From Maribacter sp. PR1 (GTDB lineage: Bacteria > Bacteroidota > Bacteroidia > Flavobacteriales > Flavobacteriaceae): a stretch of DNA of 64,000 bases. Below, in pieces: positions 18,093 to 27,449 of the stretch. The position numbers and the translations under genes were made by a program. Each line of letters opens with the position of its first letter. The first letter of the stretch is position 1. The notes below the pieces were generated by a model. That model ran no database searches, was not told the DNA's origin, and saw only the letters and a list, made by a program, of their open reading frames with translations. Where the stretch lies: positions 558,001 to 622,000 of the forward strand of contig NZ_JAQPCG010000002.1 in the NCBI RefSeq assembly GCF_028464145.1. The letters are read 5' to 3'.

Positions 18093-18992
18093 TTATTTTT
18101 TTTCAATATAGTCGACCAGTTTCTGAGGTCCTTCAAGCAATAACCTTACTACCTTTAAGGTTCCGTCCAAAGTGGTATCAATATGCCATTTTATTAGGGA
18201 AATTTGTCCGTTTTCAATTTCTATTCCGGTAATGCTCCTTGGGTGGACACAACTACCATCATTAAAAAAAGGAATGTCCCCAGGTTCCGGGAACCTAGGT
18301 CTATGGGTATGTCCTACAATGGTAATCAGTAAATTGTTTTTGAGTATCCATCTTTTAATTCTTCTTTCCAGTTTTATTAATTCCTTGTAATTTTTGGCCG
18401 GACTTGTTGGGTCTGCTATTCCCCAAACTTGCAATGGTTTCCATAATACCCTTACCAAAAACCGTCCCCATCGCCAGAAAGTATAGTTCCACCAATCCGC
18501 TTGATGGCCATGGGTGAGAAATAGTTCTTGATTGGTTTCCGTATGTTTCAAAATTATGGCCTCATTATAGGTTATTCCCTCGAACAATTCTTTATCTGTA
18601 TCATCTATGGGTTCAAAGTAACTGGATAGATGGTTGTCTACATAATCCTTATCCTTGTAAACCATATCATGGTTTCCCCAAATCATATGAAGTCGTTGTC
18701 CCAAATGAAATTTACGTAGAAGTTGGTACACATTTTTATGGGCTTCAAAGATGGATTCGAAATGAATATTTTCCCAAAGCTCATCTCCATCCCCAAGTTC
18801 GCAATAATCAAAACCTTCGTTATAGTAGTGGTTCAGGGCATGAAAGTAAATGTTTCTGTTGTTGGCAAAATCATCTGCAAAACTATTGTCCCCACGATGG
18901 CAATCACTAAAAAGAATGAATTTTGAAGTATCGTCAAACTGAATGTACTTTGCATTGGAGTATGCTCTTGAAAGTCTTTTTGAGGAGGACAT
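18093..18992 (-). CDS. Metallophosphoesterase, LpxH-like
   Basis: A 299-residue calcineurin-type phosphoesterase. Metal-binding motifs are in order: FSDCHRGD (D30, H32), ELGDGDELW (D68, D70), IWGNHDM (N107, H108), LTHGHQAD near residue 180 and VGHTHRPRF near 245. The DCHRGDN and HGHQ arrangement is close to UDP-2,3-diacylglucosamine hydrolases, but the protein is longer than LpxH (about 240). It may act on a lipid-A precursor or another phosphodiester. First gene of a short operon with the AraC regulator and possibly the acyltransferase. Confidence 0.87.
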   Translation of the reverse strand: MSSSKRLSRAYSNAKYIQFDDTSKFILFSDCHRGDNSFADDFANNRNIYFHALNHYYNEGFDYCELGDGDELWENIHFESIFEAHKNVYQLLRKFHLGQRLHMIWGNHDMVYKDKDYVDNHLSSYFEPIDDTDKELFEGITYNEAIILKHTETNQELFLTHGHQADWWNYTFWRWGRFLVRVLWKPLQVWGIADPTSPAKNYKELIKLERRIKRWILKNNLLITIVGHTHRPRFPEPGDIPFFNDGSCVHPRSITGIEIENGQISLIKWHIDTTLDGTLKVVRLLLEGPQKLVDYIEKK

Positions 18993-19080
18993 CTACTAAG
19001 TTTTTATAAATATCCGAAAAACTGTAAAATGTGCTAAATAAACTTTAACAAAAAACAATCTCAGGTTTTGTAATTTTAAG

Positions 19081-19095
19081 AGTCTATTCTAGACT
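19081..19095. promoter_or_regulatory. Short inverted repeat before the GAF-protein gene
   Basis: AGTCTA at 19081-19086 and TAGACT at 19090-19095 form a perfect 6-bp inverted repeat with a 3-base centre, ending 10 bases before the ATG at 19106. It is placed to act as an operator or a small leader hairpin. Nothing else is evident in this 113-base divergent spacer. Confidence 0.25.
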
Positions 19096-19105
19096 AACGT
19101 AGCAT

Positions 19106-21475
19106 ATGGAAAATGAGGATAAGATACGGCCGCTCCAGTACCAAATAAGTTTTGGTAAGCTTTTAAAGGAGTATGAAAGGTTGAGCAAGGGCAACGATAA
19201 GATATTGGCGGAAAGGGCCAAACAAATACTGGATGCCCAAAAACCGTATCCGATACTTCGGGAAGGCTTTGCGGATTTTGAATTGCTTGAAGAACATAAG
19301 GAGGTAATCTCCCTTATGCTTCAGGATAGTTTTTCACCCATATTAGGCGAGAATGAAATTAAAGTGGCTTCTATTCCATATTTTGACTTTTTCTTTAATC
19401 CTTCTAAGCGTTTCCAGAATATCGTAAAAGAAGCTGGACCTAACTTTAAGCCCAAAATCAGAAATCAAGAAAAAGGGATTGATTATATCATGGGGTGTAC
19501 AGTGATATTAAAATTCCATTATGGTGTGGAGCTAGACTTTAGCCGACCTTATTTTTATGATATTCCGGATTCCAATGGGGTTATGCGCCATTACCGCATT
19601 ATGTACAACGCGGATTTTATGGAGATACTTCCTACTGAACGATCAAAGGAACTTTCGCAGGAAGATATTGATGAGTTGATGGAAAGCCCAGATAATCTAA
19701 GTCTGTGGAAAGAAAAGATACCGCCAGATAGTTTTGTTGCAAAAGGATTTATAATTTCCAACATGTTCGATGTCACCTCCGAACATTCAATATCTGAAAT
19801 TAAGTCCAATCTAATCGCAAGCGATAAAAGATCTAGTGAAAGTTTTATGAGTAACCTTCAGGAAACCTTTAGGTCATTTTTTAGGTTGCCGGGTATTAAA
19901 GTAGGTTTCGTCGTCTATAACTCCAAAAAGGACCAATTTGAACCGGTTTACGGAAAAGATATGGGAAGCTTTATCCTTAATGGACAGGATTCCAAATCGT
20001 GTCACGAGGCCCTTTGTCAATACTCCTATAAGAAACTTATTAAAGAGAATTCTTATTTCGCCATTCCCGATGTTGCAAAATACGATGAGAAGTCGCATGG
20101 AAGTGACCCATACCATGTGCTTGAAGACCAAAATATCAAGAGCGCCATTTTGGCACCGATTGCTTTTGAAGGTGAGCTCTTAGGTGTGTTGGAAGTAGTT
20201 TCTGGCCGAAAAAACGAACTAAATGGGGTCAATGCAAGAAAGCTTAACGATGTAATGCCCTATATCGTTTCTGCAGTAGTGAGATCAAAGGTCGAGGAGG
20301 AAAATTTAATAGATGCCATTATACAGAATGAATGTACCTCTGTACACTCCTCTGTATATTGGAGATTTCAAGAGGAAGCGAAATTTTTTATTAAAGATCA
20401 GTTGGAAAGTAGATCACCATCTTTCAAGGAAATTGTCTTCAAAGATGTATATCCACTTTACGGTCAAATAGATATTAAGGATTCTTCGAAAGCTAGAAAC
20501 AAGGCAATTCAAAGGGACTTGATGATTCAGTTGTCTCAAATAAATGTGGTTTTAGAGCTTGCACTTGGGAAGAATAGACTCCCTATTTATGAAGAACTTG
20601 TATATAGGGTGAACAATCATTTAGAAAGCATTAAGGAAATGCTTTACACCAATAGTGAGCAGGCTATATTTGATTTTGTTAAAGAAGAAATTGATCCGGT
20701 TTTTGCCCACTTAAAGGATTCGGACACTGAAATTGCCAAACATATACAGACCTATGAGGCAAAAATAGATATGGGCACAGGCTCCTATTATGATCATAGG
20801 AAAAATTATGACGAGAGCGTAACAATGATTAATAAAAAATTGGTTTCGGTCTTGGATAAAAAGCAGGAAAATGCCCAGGCCATGTTCCCGCATTATTTTG
20901 AGCGATACAAAACGGATGGCGTTGAACATAATATGTACATCGGTGCGAGTATTTCTGAAAATGGAGGATTCAATAGTTTGTACCTGAACAATTTAAGGTT
21001 GTGGCAATTACAGGTAATGTGTGAAATGGAGAATGTACATTATAAGTTAAAACCAGAATTACCTATACCCTTAAATGCTACTTCGTTGATTTTGGTATAT
21101 AGTTCATCTTTATCCATACGTTTCCGGATGGATGAGAAGAAATTTGATGTGGATGGAACCTATAACGCACGTTATGAGGTTATCAAAAAACGAATTGACA
21201 AAGCCTATATAAAAGGAACAGAGGAGCGACTTACCCAAACAGGAAAAATAGCCATTGTATATTCCCAAAAAAAGGATGAGTTGGAGTATTTAAGGTACAT
21301 TAAGTTCTTAAAGTCCAAAAACTACTTTACCGACAAAATTGAAATTGTGGAACTTGAAGGTTTACAGGGTGTTTCAGGACTAAAAGCTATACGCGCAGAA
21401 ATTCTCTATAAAAAAGACCAAGAATCTCAAGAATCCTATACCTATGAAGATTTAATGGCCACTCTAAAAGAATAG
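19106..21475 (+). CDS. GAF domain-containing protein of unknown function
   Basis: A 789-residue cytoplasmic protein. A GAF-like sensor domain is readable at about residues 245-395 (IKVGFVVYNS, SYFAIPDV, SAILAPIAFEGELLGVLEVVS). The N-terminal 240 residues contain no recognised motif but start with a helical segment; the C-terminal 390 residues are helix-rich and include acidic coiled stretches (about 500-620). No HTH, kinase, cyclase or GGDEF motif is visible. GAF domains bind cyclic nucleotides or small molecules, so a sensory role is likely, but the output is unknown. Its stop overlaps by 12 bases the stop of the convergent HD-PycTM gene. Confidence 0.8.
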   Translation: MENEDKIRPLQYQISFGKLLKEYERLSKGNDKILAERAKQILDAQKPYPILREGFADFELLEEHKEVISLMLQDSFSPILGENEIKVASIPYFDFFFNPSKRFQNIVKEAGPNFKPKIRNQEKGIDYIMGCTVILKFHYGVELDFSRPYFYDIPDSNGVMRHYRIMYNADFMEILPTERSKELSQEDIDELMESPDNLSLWKEKIPPDSFVAKGFIISNMFDVTSEHSISEIKSNLIASDKRSSESFMSNLQETFRSFFRLPGIKVGFVVYNSKKDQFEPVYGKDMGSFILNGQDSKSCHEALCQYSYKKLIKENSYFAIPDVAKYDEKSHGSDPYHVLEDQNIKSAILAPIAFEGELLGVLEVVSGRKNELNGVNARKLNDVMPYIVSAVVRSKVEEENLIDAIIQNECTSVHSSVYWRFQEEAKFFIKDQLESRSPSFKEIVFKDVYPLYGQIDIKDSSKARNKAIQRDLMIQLSQINVVLELALGKNRLPIYEELVYRVNNHLESIKEMLYTNSEQAIFDFVKEEIDPVFAHLKDSDTEIAKHIQTYEAKIDMGTGSYYDHRKNYDESVTMINKKLVSVLDKKQENAQAMFPHYFERYKTDGVEHNMYIGASISENGGFNSLYLNNLRLWQLQVMCEMENVHYKLKPELPIPLNATSLILVYSSSLSIRFRMDEKKFDVDGTYNARYEVIKKRIDKAYIKGTEERLTQTGKIAIVYSQKKDELEYLRYIKFLKSKNYFTDKIEIVELEGLQGVSGLKAIRAEILYKKDQESQESYTYEDLMATLKE

Positions 21476-22684
21476 ATTTTGGGATATTAATTCGTGTAAT
21501 TGCCGTTCTGGACCGTAAACTTTAAAGAAAATGGCAAATGCAATGACCGAAATAATCATACCTATCATAAAGATAGTGTAAGTCCAACGTAGTAACATAT
21601 ATTTCCTATTCAAAACTTTGCCAAGAAAGTAAAGATCTTTGGTCAGGGAAGAATAGATATAATCCTTGTCCTTTACCAATTCATTTATAGCCCATTCGTA
21701 GTCGGTTAAGCTCATTTTATGAAAATTCCCAAAAAATAGTAGGTTGACTTTCTTCTGCAGAACGTCCTCATGGGTAAATTCCCCACTTGTAACGTTTGGT
21801 CTAGTGGCTAGAACGGCCATAATCATTGAGGCCACACTAAATAGTACAAAAATAGCGGTAGGGTATATTAAGTAATCGTTAGATGGGTTGTCCAGTTTTG
21901 GTATAAGATTGGAAAGTGCCAGTGAAATAATTATGGCATTAACGGAGAGAAGTATATTGGCCTTGGTATCCGCAATATCACTAAGTGTAATATGGTTTTT
22001 TAAAGTAACCCTGAAAAGTGTTTGGATTCCCCTGTCCGGACTTTCGCCTTTAAACTTTGCCTTTAAAGCTTCTTTTTTTGCAAGGCCTTTTATGGATTTT
22101 TTTTCTTTAATGAGTTTTCTTAGGTTTTCATCTTTTTTTTCTTGCCAATTTTCTTTGGCATATTCCGTAAAGTAACGATGTTGATTACCCAACATTTTAA
22201 TATTGACTTCTACCCAATCACTATAGCTGAAATTTGCAAGGTTTAATAGTTTAAGTTCTTCCCTTAACAACTCCGAAGTTTCTAAATAACTACTCTGTGC
22301 AAAATGCGAAGCATCTGCATCCCTTAAAATTTTTTCTGAAAGGGAATTGGGTACAGAGTTTTTTTCCGTTGCCATAATACAATCATTCACTTTGGCAATT
22401 AATTCTGGATCATATTCTTGGTCTTTCAAAAATTGGGTAGCAATACTACAACTGTTCTTTTCATGGTTTTTGCTTTCCACCGTGTATCCCGTATCATGAA
22501 ACCAAGCCGCAAGTAGTAAAACCTCCAATTCCTGTGTGGATAGGGCACATTCGTTCGATATTTCTTTAGTACTTTTAACGACACGTTGCGTGTGCCTTAA
22601 ATTATGGTAAAGGTAGTTGGGACTTAGTTTCTTAGATAAAAGTTCCTCAACATAATTTTTGGATTTCTGAAGGATATCAGACAT
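21464..22684 (-). CDS. HD-domain phosphohydrolase fused to a PycTM (DUF5706) membrane domain
   Basis: A 406-residue two-domain protein. The N-terminal HD domain has H31, the H63-D64 pair in WFHDTGY and D124 in RDADASH. After a basic linker (about 183-215) comes a segment matching the Pycsar-effector transmembrane family: the hallmark ADTKANILLSVNA at 238-250, two helices at about 250-265 and 272-292, the NLLFFGNF turn at 314-321 and a last helix at 368-388. In Pycsar defence, PycTM proteins kill the cell on binding cyclic pyrimidine nucleotides; here the fused HD domain could hydrolyse such a nucleotide. No cyclase is adjacent. Single-gene HD-PycTM proteins seem common in this family, so a housekeeping role is possible. 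Confidence 0.85.
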   Translation of the reverse strand: MSDILQKSKNYVEELLSKKLSPNYLYHNLRHTQRVVKSTKEISNECALSTQELEVLLLAAWFHDTGYTVESKNHEKNSCSIATQFLKDQEYDPELIAKVNDCIMATEKNSVPNSLSEKILRDADASHFAQSSYLETSELLREELKLLNLANFSYSDWVEVNIKMLGNQHRYFTEYAKENWQEKKDENLRKLIKEKKSIKGLAKKEALKAKFKGESPDRGIQTLFRVTLKNHITLSDIADTKANILLSVNAIIISLALSNLIPKLDNPSNDYLIYPTAIFVLFSVASMIMAVLATRPNVTSGEFTHEDVLQKKVNLLFFGNFHKMSLTDYEWAINELVKDKDYIYSSLTKDLYFLGKVLNRKYMLLRWTYTIFMIGMIISVIAFAIFFKVYGPERQLHELISQNLFF

Positions 22685-22740
22685 AGGGAAATGAATTAGG
22701 AAAATCCAAATTACAAAAAATTGAACACAGGGAATTTTAT

Positions 22741-25700
22741 ATGAAAAAAAATTGCGCTTTTCTCTTATTGGTATTGTTAATTACGGGCTGTGCGACCTAT
22801 AAATCTAAATATGCCAACATTAAGGATGCCGAGGATATCGTATTGGATAACGAGATAAAGCACACCTTTTATCTTGTTGGGGATGCGGGCCTATCTCCTC
22901 TTGGAGATATGAATCCAGTATTAAAAAACTTCAAGAAACGACTGGACAGCGCGGAGGAGAACAGCACAGCTATTTTTTTGGGAGATAACATTTACCCAGC
23001 TGGCCTTCCCGACCCAAAGGATTCTACCGTTGCTTATTTAACCGCAAAGAATCACTTAGACGCTCAGTTAAATACTTTGACCAACTATAAGGGAAGAAAA
23101 TTGTTTATACCGGGAAATCACGATTGGTATACTGAAGGTCTTGTTGGTTTGGAAAGAGAGGAAAATTATGTAAAAGAAGTTTTGAATGATAAAGATGCAT
23201 TCCTTCCCAAAAACGGATGTCCAATTGAAGTAATCGAAGTCAGCGATGAAATTGTAATTATAGCACTCGATACGGAATGGTATCTGACCAACTGGAACAA
23301 ACGTCCCGATATTAACGATAAGTGTGAAATAAAAAGTAGGGAGAAATTTCTCCTTGAATTGGAGGATGCCATAAAAGATTACAGGGATAGAACCACCGTC
23401 ATTGCGATGCATCATCCCATGACCAGTTATGGCCCCCATGGAGGGCAATATTCCTTTAAAAAACACTTTTATCCAAAAGATCAGCCAGTTCCACTCCCGG
23501 GATTGGGGACATTTATAAACGTACTTAGGCGCACATCGGGTGCATCCACGGAGGATATGAGTAATAAAAGGTATTTAGATTTGGTCAAAAAGGTGACTAC
23601 ATTGGCGCAATTTTCAGAGAAGGTGATTTTTGCTTCGGGACATGAGCATACTTTGCAATATATCGTTGAAAATAATACACCACAGATTGTAAGTGGGTCT
23701 GGGGCAAAAGAGGGAGACACCAGATTATTAAATGGGTCAAGGTTTTCCACGGGAAGAATGGGATATGCAATCTTGGAAGTCTATGGAGACGGTTCTTCAA
23801 GAGTACGTTATTATGGGGTAGGCGAACAAGGGGAAGAGGAGTTTCTTTTTACTTCTGCTGTCCTACCACCTGAAGTGCAAAAAGCGGACACGCTTTACTC
23901 AAGAACAACAATAAAGGAAGTTAAGGCCTCCGTCTATACCGAAGAGGAAATTGATAAGTCTGGATTTTTTAAAGCCATTTGGGGAGAAAGGTATCGAAAA
24001 TACTACGGCAAGGAAGTGACAGCCCCGGTGGTTTATTTGGATACTATTTTTGGTGGTCTTAAGCCGGTAAAAAAGGGAGGGGGACACCAATCTAAATCGT
24101 TGAGGTTAAGACATGCTTCGGGCAAGGAGTATGTGATGAGGGCTTTGAGAAAACTTCCTGAGTTGTATCTCCAATCCATGGCCTTTCAAAATCAGTATGT
24201 CATGGATGATTTAAAGGAGACGTACACCCAGGAACTTTTGGCGGATTTTTATACGGGTTCACATCCTTATGCACCTTTTACGATTGGTAAGCTCTCCGAT
24301 GCCGTTGGGTTGTTACATACCAATCCCACCCTATATTACATACCAAAACAGAATGCCCTTGGAAAATACAATGAGGATTTTGGGGACGAATTGTACATGA
24401 TTGAGGAACATGCCGGTGATGGTCATGGAGACCTTGAAAGTTTTGGGTATGCCAATGAGTTAAAGAGCACGGATTCCATGCTTGAGGATTTAAGGGATGA
24501 TGAGAAATATGAAGTGGATACGGATGAATATATAAAGGCCAGGTTGTTCGATATGGTCATTGGAGATTGGGACAGACATGTGGACCAGTGGAGATGGGCA
24601 GAATTTAAGGAGGATGGTAAGGTAATCTATCGGCCCGTACCTCGGGATAGGGATCAGGCTTTTTCCCAAATGGGGGATGGACTGTTAATGGGTTTGGCAA
24701 CTAGGATTATTCCAGGTTTACGATTAATGGAAGGATTCAATGAAGAAATACGCAGTGTTAAAGGATTTAATTCTTCACCAAAGACTTATGTACTAGACTT
24801 GGCATTATTGTCCGAAAGTACGCTGGATGATTGGTTAAAGCAAGCTAGATATATCAAGGAAAACCTTGGAGATAAGGATATCGACGAAGCTTTTGCCATG
24901 TTTCCAAAAGCCGTACAGGATTCGAAAACTGAGGAGATGAAAAGAATTCTTCTGTCAAGAATAGATAATGTGGAAGATACCGCGATTAAATATTTCAGGG
25001 TACTTAACAAATTTGCTACGGTTGTTGGAACGGATAAAGATGATTGGTTTGAAATTAATAGGTTCGATGAAAATCGAACCGAGGTAAAGGCATACCGAAT
25101 CATAGATGGAGAGAAAAAGAAACAATTTTTCAATAAAGTTTTCTATGCTTCCAGTACCAATGAAATTTGGATTTACGGATTGGATGATGATGATATTTTT
25201 GAATTGGAAAACCCAGAGGATTATGGTGGAATAAAGGTTCGTATCATTGGGGGGCAAAACAATGATATTTACAGAATAAAAAATGGCAAGGGAGTCTCTG
25301 TTTATGACTATAAAAGTAAAGATAATACCTTGGAAGAAACTTCAAGAACCAAGGTCAGGTTAACGGACGATTATCCCGTGAATACCTATAACCCTTTGAA
25401 TATTCGGAGTAGCAATAACCAGGTCATACCCACAGTAGGGTTTAATCCTGATGATGGTATTAAAATTGGTTTTTTAGATACCTATACATACAATGGCTTC
25501 AGACAAAATCCTTTTACCCAACAACATACTTTAAAAGCGTCTTATTATTTCGCTACAAGTGGGGTAGAACTTCAATATAATGGTGAGTTTGCCAATATTT
25601 TCGAGGATTGGAACCTTGAATTAAAGACAAGGTTCACAACGCCTAATTTTGCCATTAACTTTTTCGGGTTTGGGAACAATAGTGAAAATTTGGATGATGA

Positions 25701-26451
25701 TTTGGGATTGGATTATAATAGGGTAAGAATTCAAAATTTTGAATTTTCTCCGTCTTTGGTTTGGAGAAGTCCTTTGGAAGCAAAGTTTAGACTTGGAGTT
25801 TCTTACGAAATTATTGAGGTAGAAGAAACTGCTGATAGATTCATTAATACATTTTATCAAGGAAATGGGGAAGAGACAGGGAATAGCTTCGTAGGTGTTC
25901 ATGGAGAATACACCTATGAGAATCATGATAATCAAAGTTTTCCCACTATGGGCATGGCAACTTCGGTAAAGGTTGGTTTTAAAGATAATATAAATATAGA
26001 AGGAAAGAATTTCGGTTATTTTATTCCCAGTATTTCGTTTGATTATAAATTGATTCCAAGCGGGCGTTTGGTCTTGGCAACAAAATGGAAAGGTCATCTT
26101 AATATGGGGAACGGTTATGAGTTTTACCAGGCGGCCAGTATTGGTGGTACGAATGGTTTGCGAGGTTTCAGAAATCAAAGGTTCACCGGTAAGGCTGCGT
26201 ATTTTCAGAACACGGATATAAGATTTAGTCTAAGAAAAATAAGAACTCAAATAGTACCTACTGCTATAGGGTTCTTTGGAGGATTCGATTATGGCAGGGT
26301 TTGGTCTCCCGGTATTTCCTCTAACCAATGGCATACTTCGTACGGCGGAGGTTTTTTTCTTAACGGAGCAGATATTTTAAGTGTAAGCCTTGCCCTATTT
26401 AATAGTGCAGATGGGGCTCGTTTTACTTTTGGTTTGGGTTTTGGGTTTTAA
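22741..26451 (+). CDS. Lipoprotein: metallophosphoesterase + kinase-like domain + outer-membrane beta-barrel
   Basis: A 1236-residue chimera with a lipobox (ITGC, Cys 17). Residues 40-380 form a calcineurin-like phosphoesterase: GDAG (D48), GDN 81-83, GNHD 125-128, MHHP 223-226, GHEH 300-303. Residues about 410-780 form a second domain: YLDTIFGG 432-439, a Gly-rich KKGGGHQSKSL 444-454, LGKYNEDFG 540-548, IGDWDRHVDQW 607-617 and PRDRDQAF 634-641. The last two resemble the catalytic DRH and metal-binding Asp motifs of HipA/FAM20/PI3K-like kinases, an inference of mine. Residues about 870-1236 are amphipathic strands ending in Phe (GLGFGF), an Omp85/surface-antigen-like barrel. It is probably anchored in the outer membrane with both enzyme domains in the periplasm. 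The middle domain recurs alone at 59507-60778. Confidence 0.85.
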   Translation: MKKNCAFLLLVLLITGCATYKSKYANIKDAEDIVLDNEIKHTFYLVGDAGLSPLGDMNPVLKNFKKRLDSAEENSTAIFLGDNIYPAGLPDPKDSTVAYLTAKNHLDAQLNTLTNYKGRKLFIPGNHDWYTEGLVGLEREENYVKEVLNDKDAFLPKNGCPIEVIEVSDEIVIIALDTEWYLTNWNKRPDINDKCEIKSREKFLLELEDAIKDYRDRTTVIAMHHPMTSYGPHGGQYSFKKHFYPKDQPVPLPGLGTFINVLRRTSGASTEDMSNKRYLDLVKKVTTLAQFSEKVIFASGHEHTLQYIVENNTPQIVSGSGAKEGDTRLLNGSRFSTGRMGYAILEVYGDGSSRVRYYGVGEQGEEEFLFTSAVLPPEVQKADTLYSRTTIKEVKASVYTEEEIDKSGFFKAIWGERYRKYYGKEVTAPVVYLDTIFGGLKPVKKGGGHQSKSLRLRHASGKEYVMRALRKLPELYLQSMAFQNQYVMDDLKETYTQELLADFYTGSHPYAPFTIGKLSDAVGLLHTNPTLYYIPKQNALGKYNEDFGDELYMIEEHAGDGHGDLESFGYANELKSTDSMLEDLRDDEKYEVDTDEYIKARLFDMVIGDWDRHVDQWRWAEFKEDGKVIYRPVPRDRDQAFSQMGDGLLMGLATRIIPGLRLMEGFNEEIRSVKGFNSSPKTYVLDLALLSESTLDDWLKQARYIKENLGDKDIDEAFAMFPKAVQDSKTEEMKRILLSRIDNVEDTAIKYFRVLNKFATVVGTDKDDWFEINRFDENRTEVKAYRIIDGEKKKQFFNKVFYASSTNEIWIYGLDDDDIFELENPEDYGGIKVRIIGGQNNDIYRIKNGKGVSVYDYKSKDNTLEETSRTKVRLTDDYPVNTYNPLNIRSSNNQVIPTVGFNPDDGIKIGFLDTYTYNGFRQNPFTQQHTLKASYYFATSGVELQYNGEFANIFEDWNLELKTRFTTPNFAINFFGFGNNSENLDDDLGLDYNRVRIQNFEFSPSLVWRSPLEAKFRLGVSYEIIEVEETADRFINTFYQGNGEETGNSFVGVHGEYTYENHDNQSFPTMGMATSVKVGFKDNINIEGKNFGYFIPSISFDYKLIPSGRLVLATKWKGHLNMGNGYEFYQAASIGGTNGLRGFRNQRFTGKAAYFQNTDIRFSLRKIRTQIVPTAIGFFGGFDYGRVWSPGISSNQWHTSYGGGFFLNGADILSVSLALFNSADGARFTFGLGFGF

Positions 26452-27314
26452 TTAACCTGTACTTTACTTAAGTCTAATGTATAAAGATTATTTCCAGTCC
26501 CATGGGAACGTTCGTCGGATAGCAATATGATATCTTCATTAACGAAGCAAATGGATTCCAGTTGCGTTCTTATTCCTAAATCTATTTCTTCTATTTTACC
26601 ATTTGAAAAATTATCCCATGAAAAATCTGTAAAGATGAAGAGTTTGCCGTAACTGAGGGCAACTACCTTTTCTCCGCTTGGAGATATATCGATACCCGTA
26701 ATTTGACATGTTTCCCATTCATCACATAAATTCACTTTTGCTACCAAGGTAGCTTCATATTCACCCTTAGTGTCGGGTACGCTATAAATATGGGCGACAC
26801 CGGTAAATGGGTTAGATCTATTTTTAGTTACGATAAATAGCTTGTCCCCATAATGGAAAAGTGCCTCTGCGTCAAAAAAACGTTCGGACTTTTTGGGTGG
26901 AAACTCTTTTTGATCTGGATAGTTAAGTTCTATTTTTTCTGCATCGATTTTATCCCCAGGTTCTATTTCTGGATTTGGAACTTTGTATATCGTTAGATTA
27001 TCTCGACTGTTATCATTGTTTCCAATGTCGGCAATATATAAGTTTCCTAATTTGTCCTTGGTTAAATCTTCCCAATCGTCGTTGTCTCCATTCTTTACTT
27101 TCAAAGACTTAACAATATCTCCATTAAAGTCAACCTTATAGAGTATGTCTTTATTTCCACCGTCCTCAATCACCCAAATTGTAGAATCCTTTAGGCTTAC
27201 CATACCCGAGTTTTCCTTAAGGCTTCCCGGTAAGTCGGTGACCACGGTCAACTGTCCGTAGTTGCTGCAAGAAACAGTTGTTAAGAAAGTCAATATTAAT
27301 AAAGTTCTAATCAT
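26448..27314 (-). CDS. Beta-propeller-like lipoprotein of unknown function
   Basis: A 288-residue lipoprotein (lipobox TVSC, Cys 16). The mature part has repeated blade-like strands: SGMVSLKDSTIWVIEDGG, WEDLTKDKLGNLYIADIGN, ERFFDAEALFHYGDKLFIVTKN, ITGIDISPSGEKVVALSY and LESICFVNEDIILLSDE. This pattern of acidic turns and hydrophobic strands fits a six-bladed propeller, as in SdiA-regulated/phytase-like families; no catalytic set is certain. Its TAA overlaps the stop of the large phosphoesterase-barrel gene in the shared TTAA at 26448-26451. Envelope location; function unknown. Confidence 0.8.
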   Translation of the reverse strand: MIRTLLILTFLTTVSCSNYGQLTVVTDLPGSLKENSGMVSLKDSTIWVIEDGGNKDILYKVDFNGDIVKSLKVKNGDNDDWEDLTKDKLGNLYIADIGNNDNSRDNLTIYKVPNPEIEPGDKIDAEKIELNYPDQKEFPPKKSERFFDAEALFHYGDKLFIVTKNRSNPFTGVAHIYSVPDTKGEYEATLVAKVNLCDEWETCQITGIDISPSGEKVVALSYGKLFIFTDFSWDNFSNGKIEEIDLGIRTQLESICFVNEDIILLSDERSHGTGNNLYTLDLSKVQVN

Positions 27315-27449
27315 GTCTTAAGAATCTCGAATAAGAATTGATGAATTTGGCTCGAACCAATACCCATAAGTTGTGAGAACCACCAGGTAATTTACCCGGA
27401 ATGCTAAAACTTAACTAGATAGTAGATGAAATTACGAATCTAAATAAAA

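Noticed and set aside
21464-22684. Complete Pycsar defence system
   Set aside because: Only the PycTM effector domain is present; no pyrimidine nucleotide cyclase gene lies in the window.
25621-26178. 185-residue minus-strand frame
   Set aside because: Lies wholly inside the barrel-coding part of the large lipoprotein gene and has no recognisable domain or signal.
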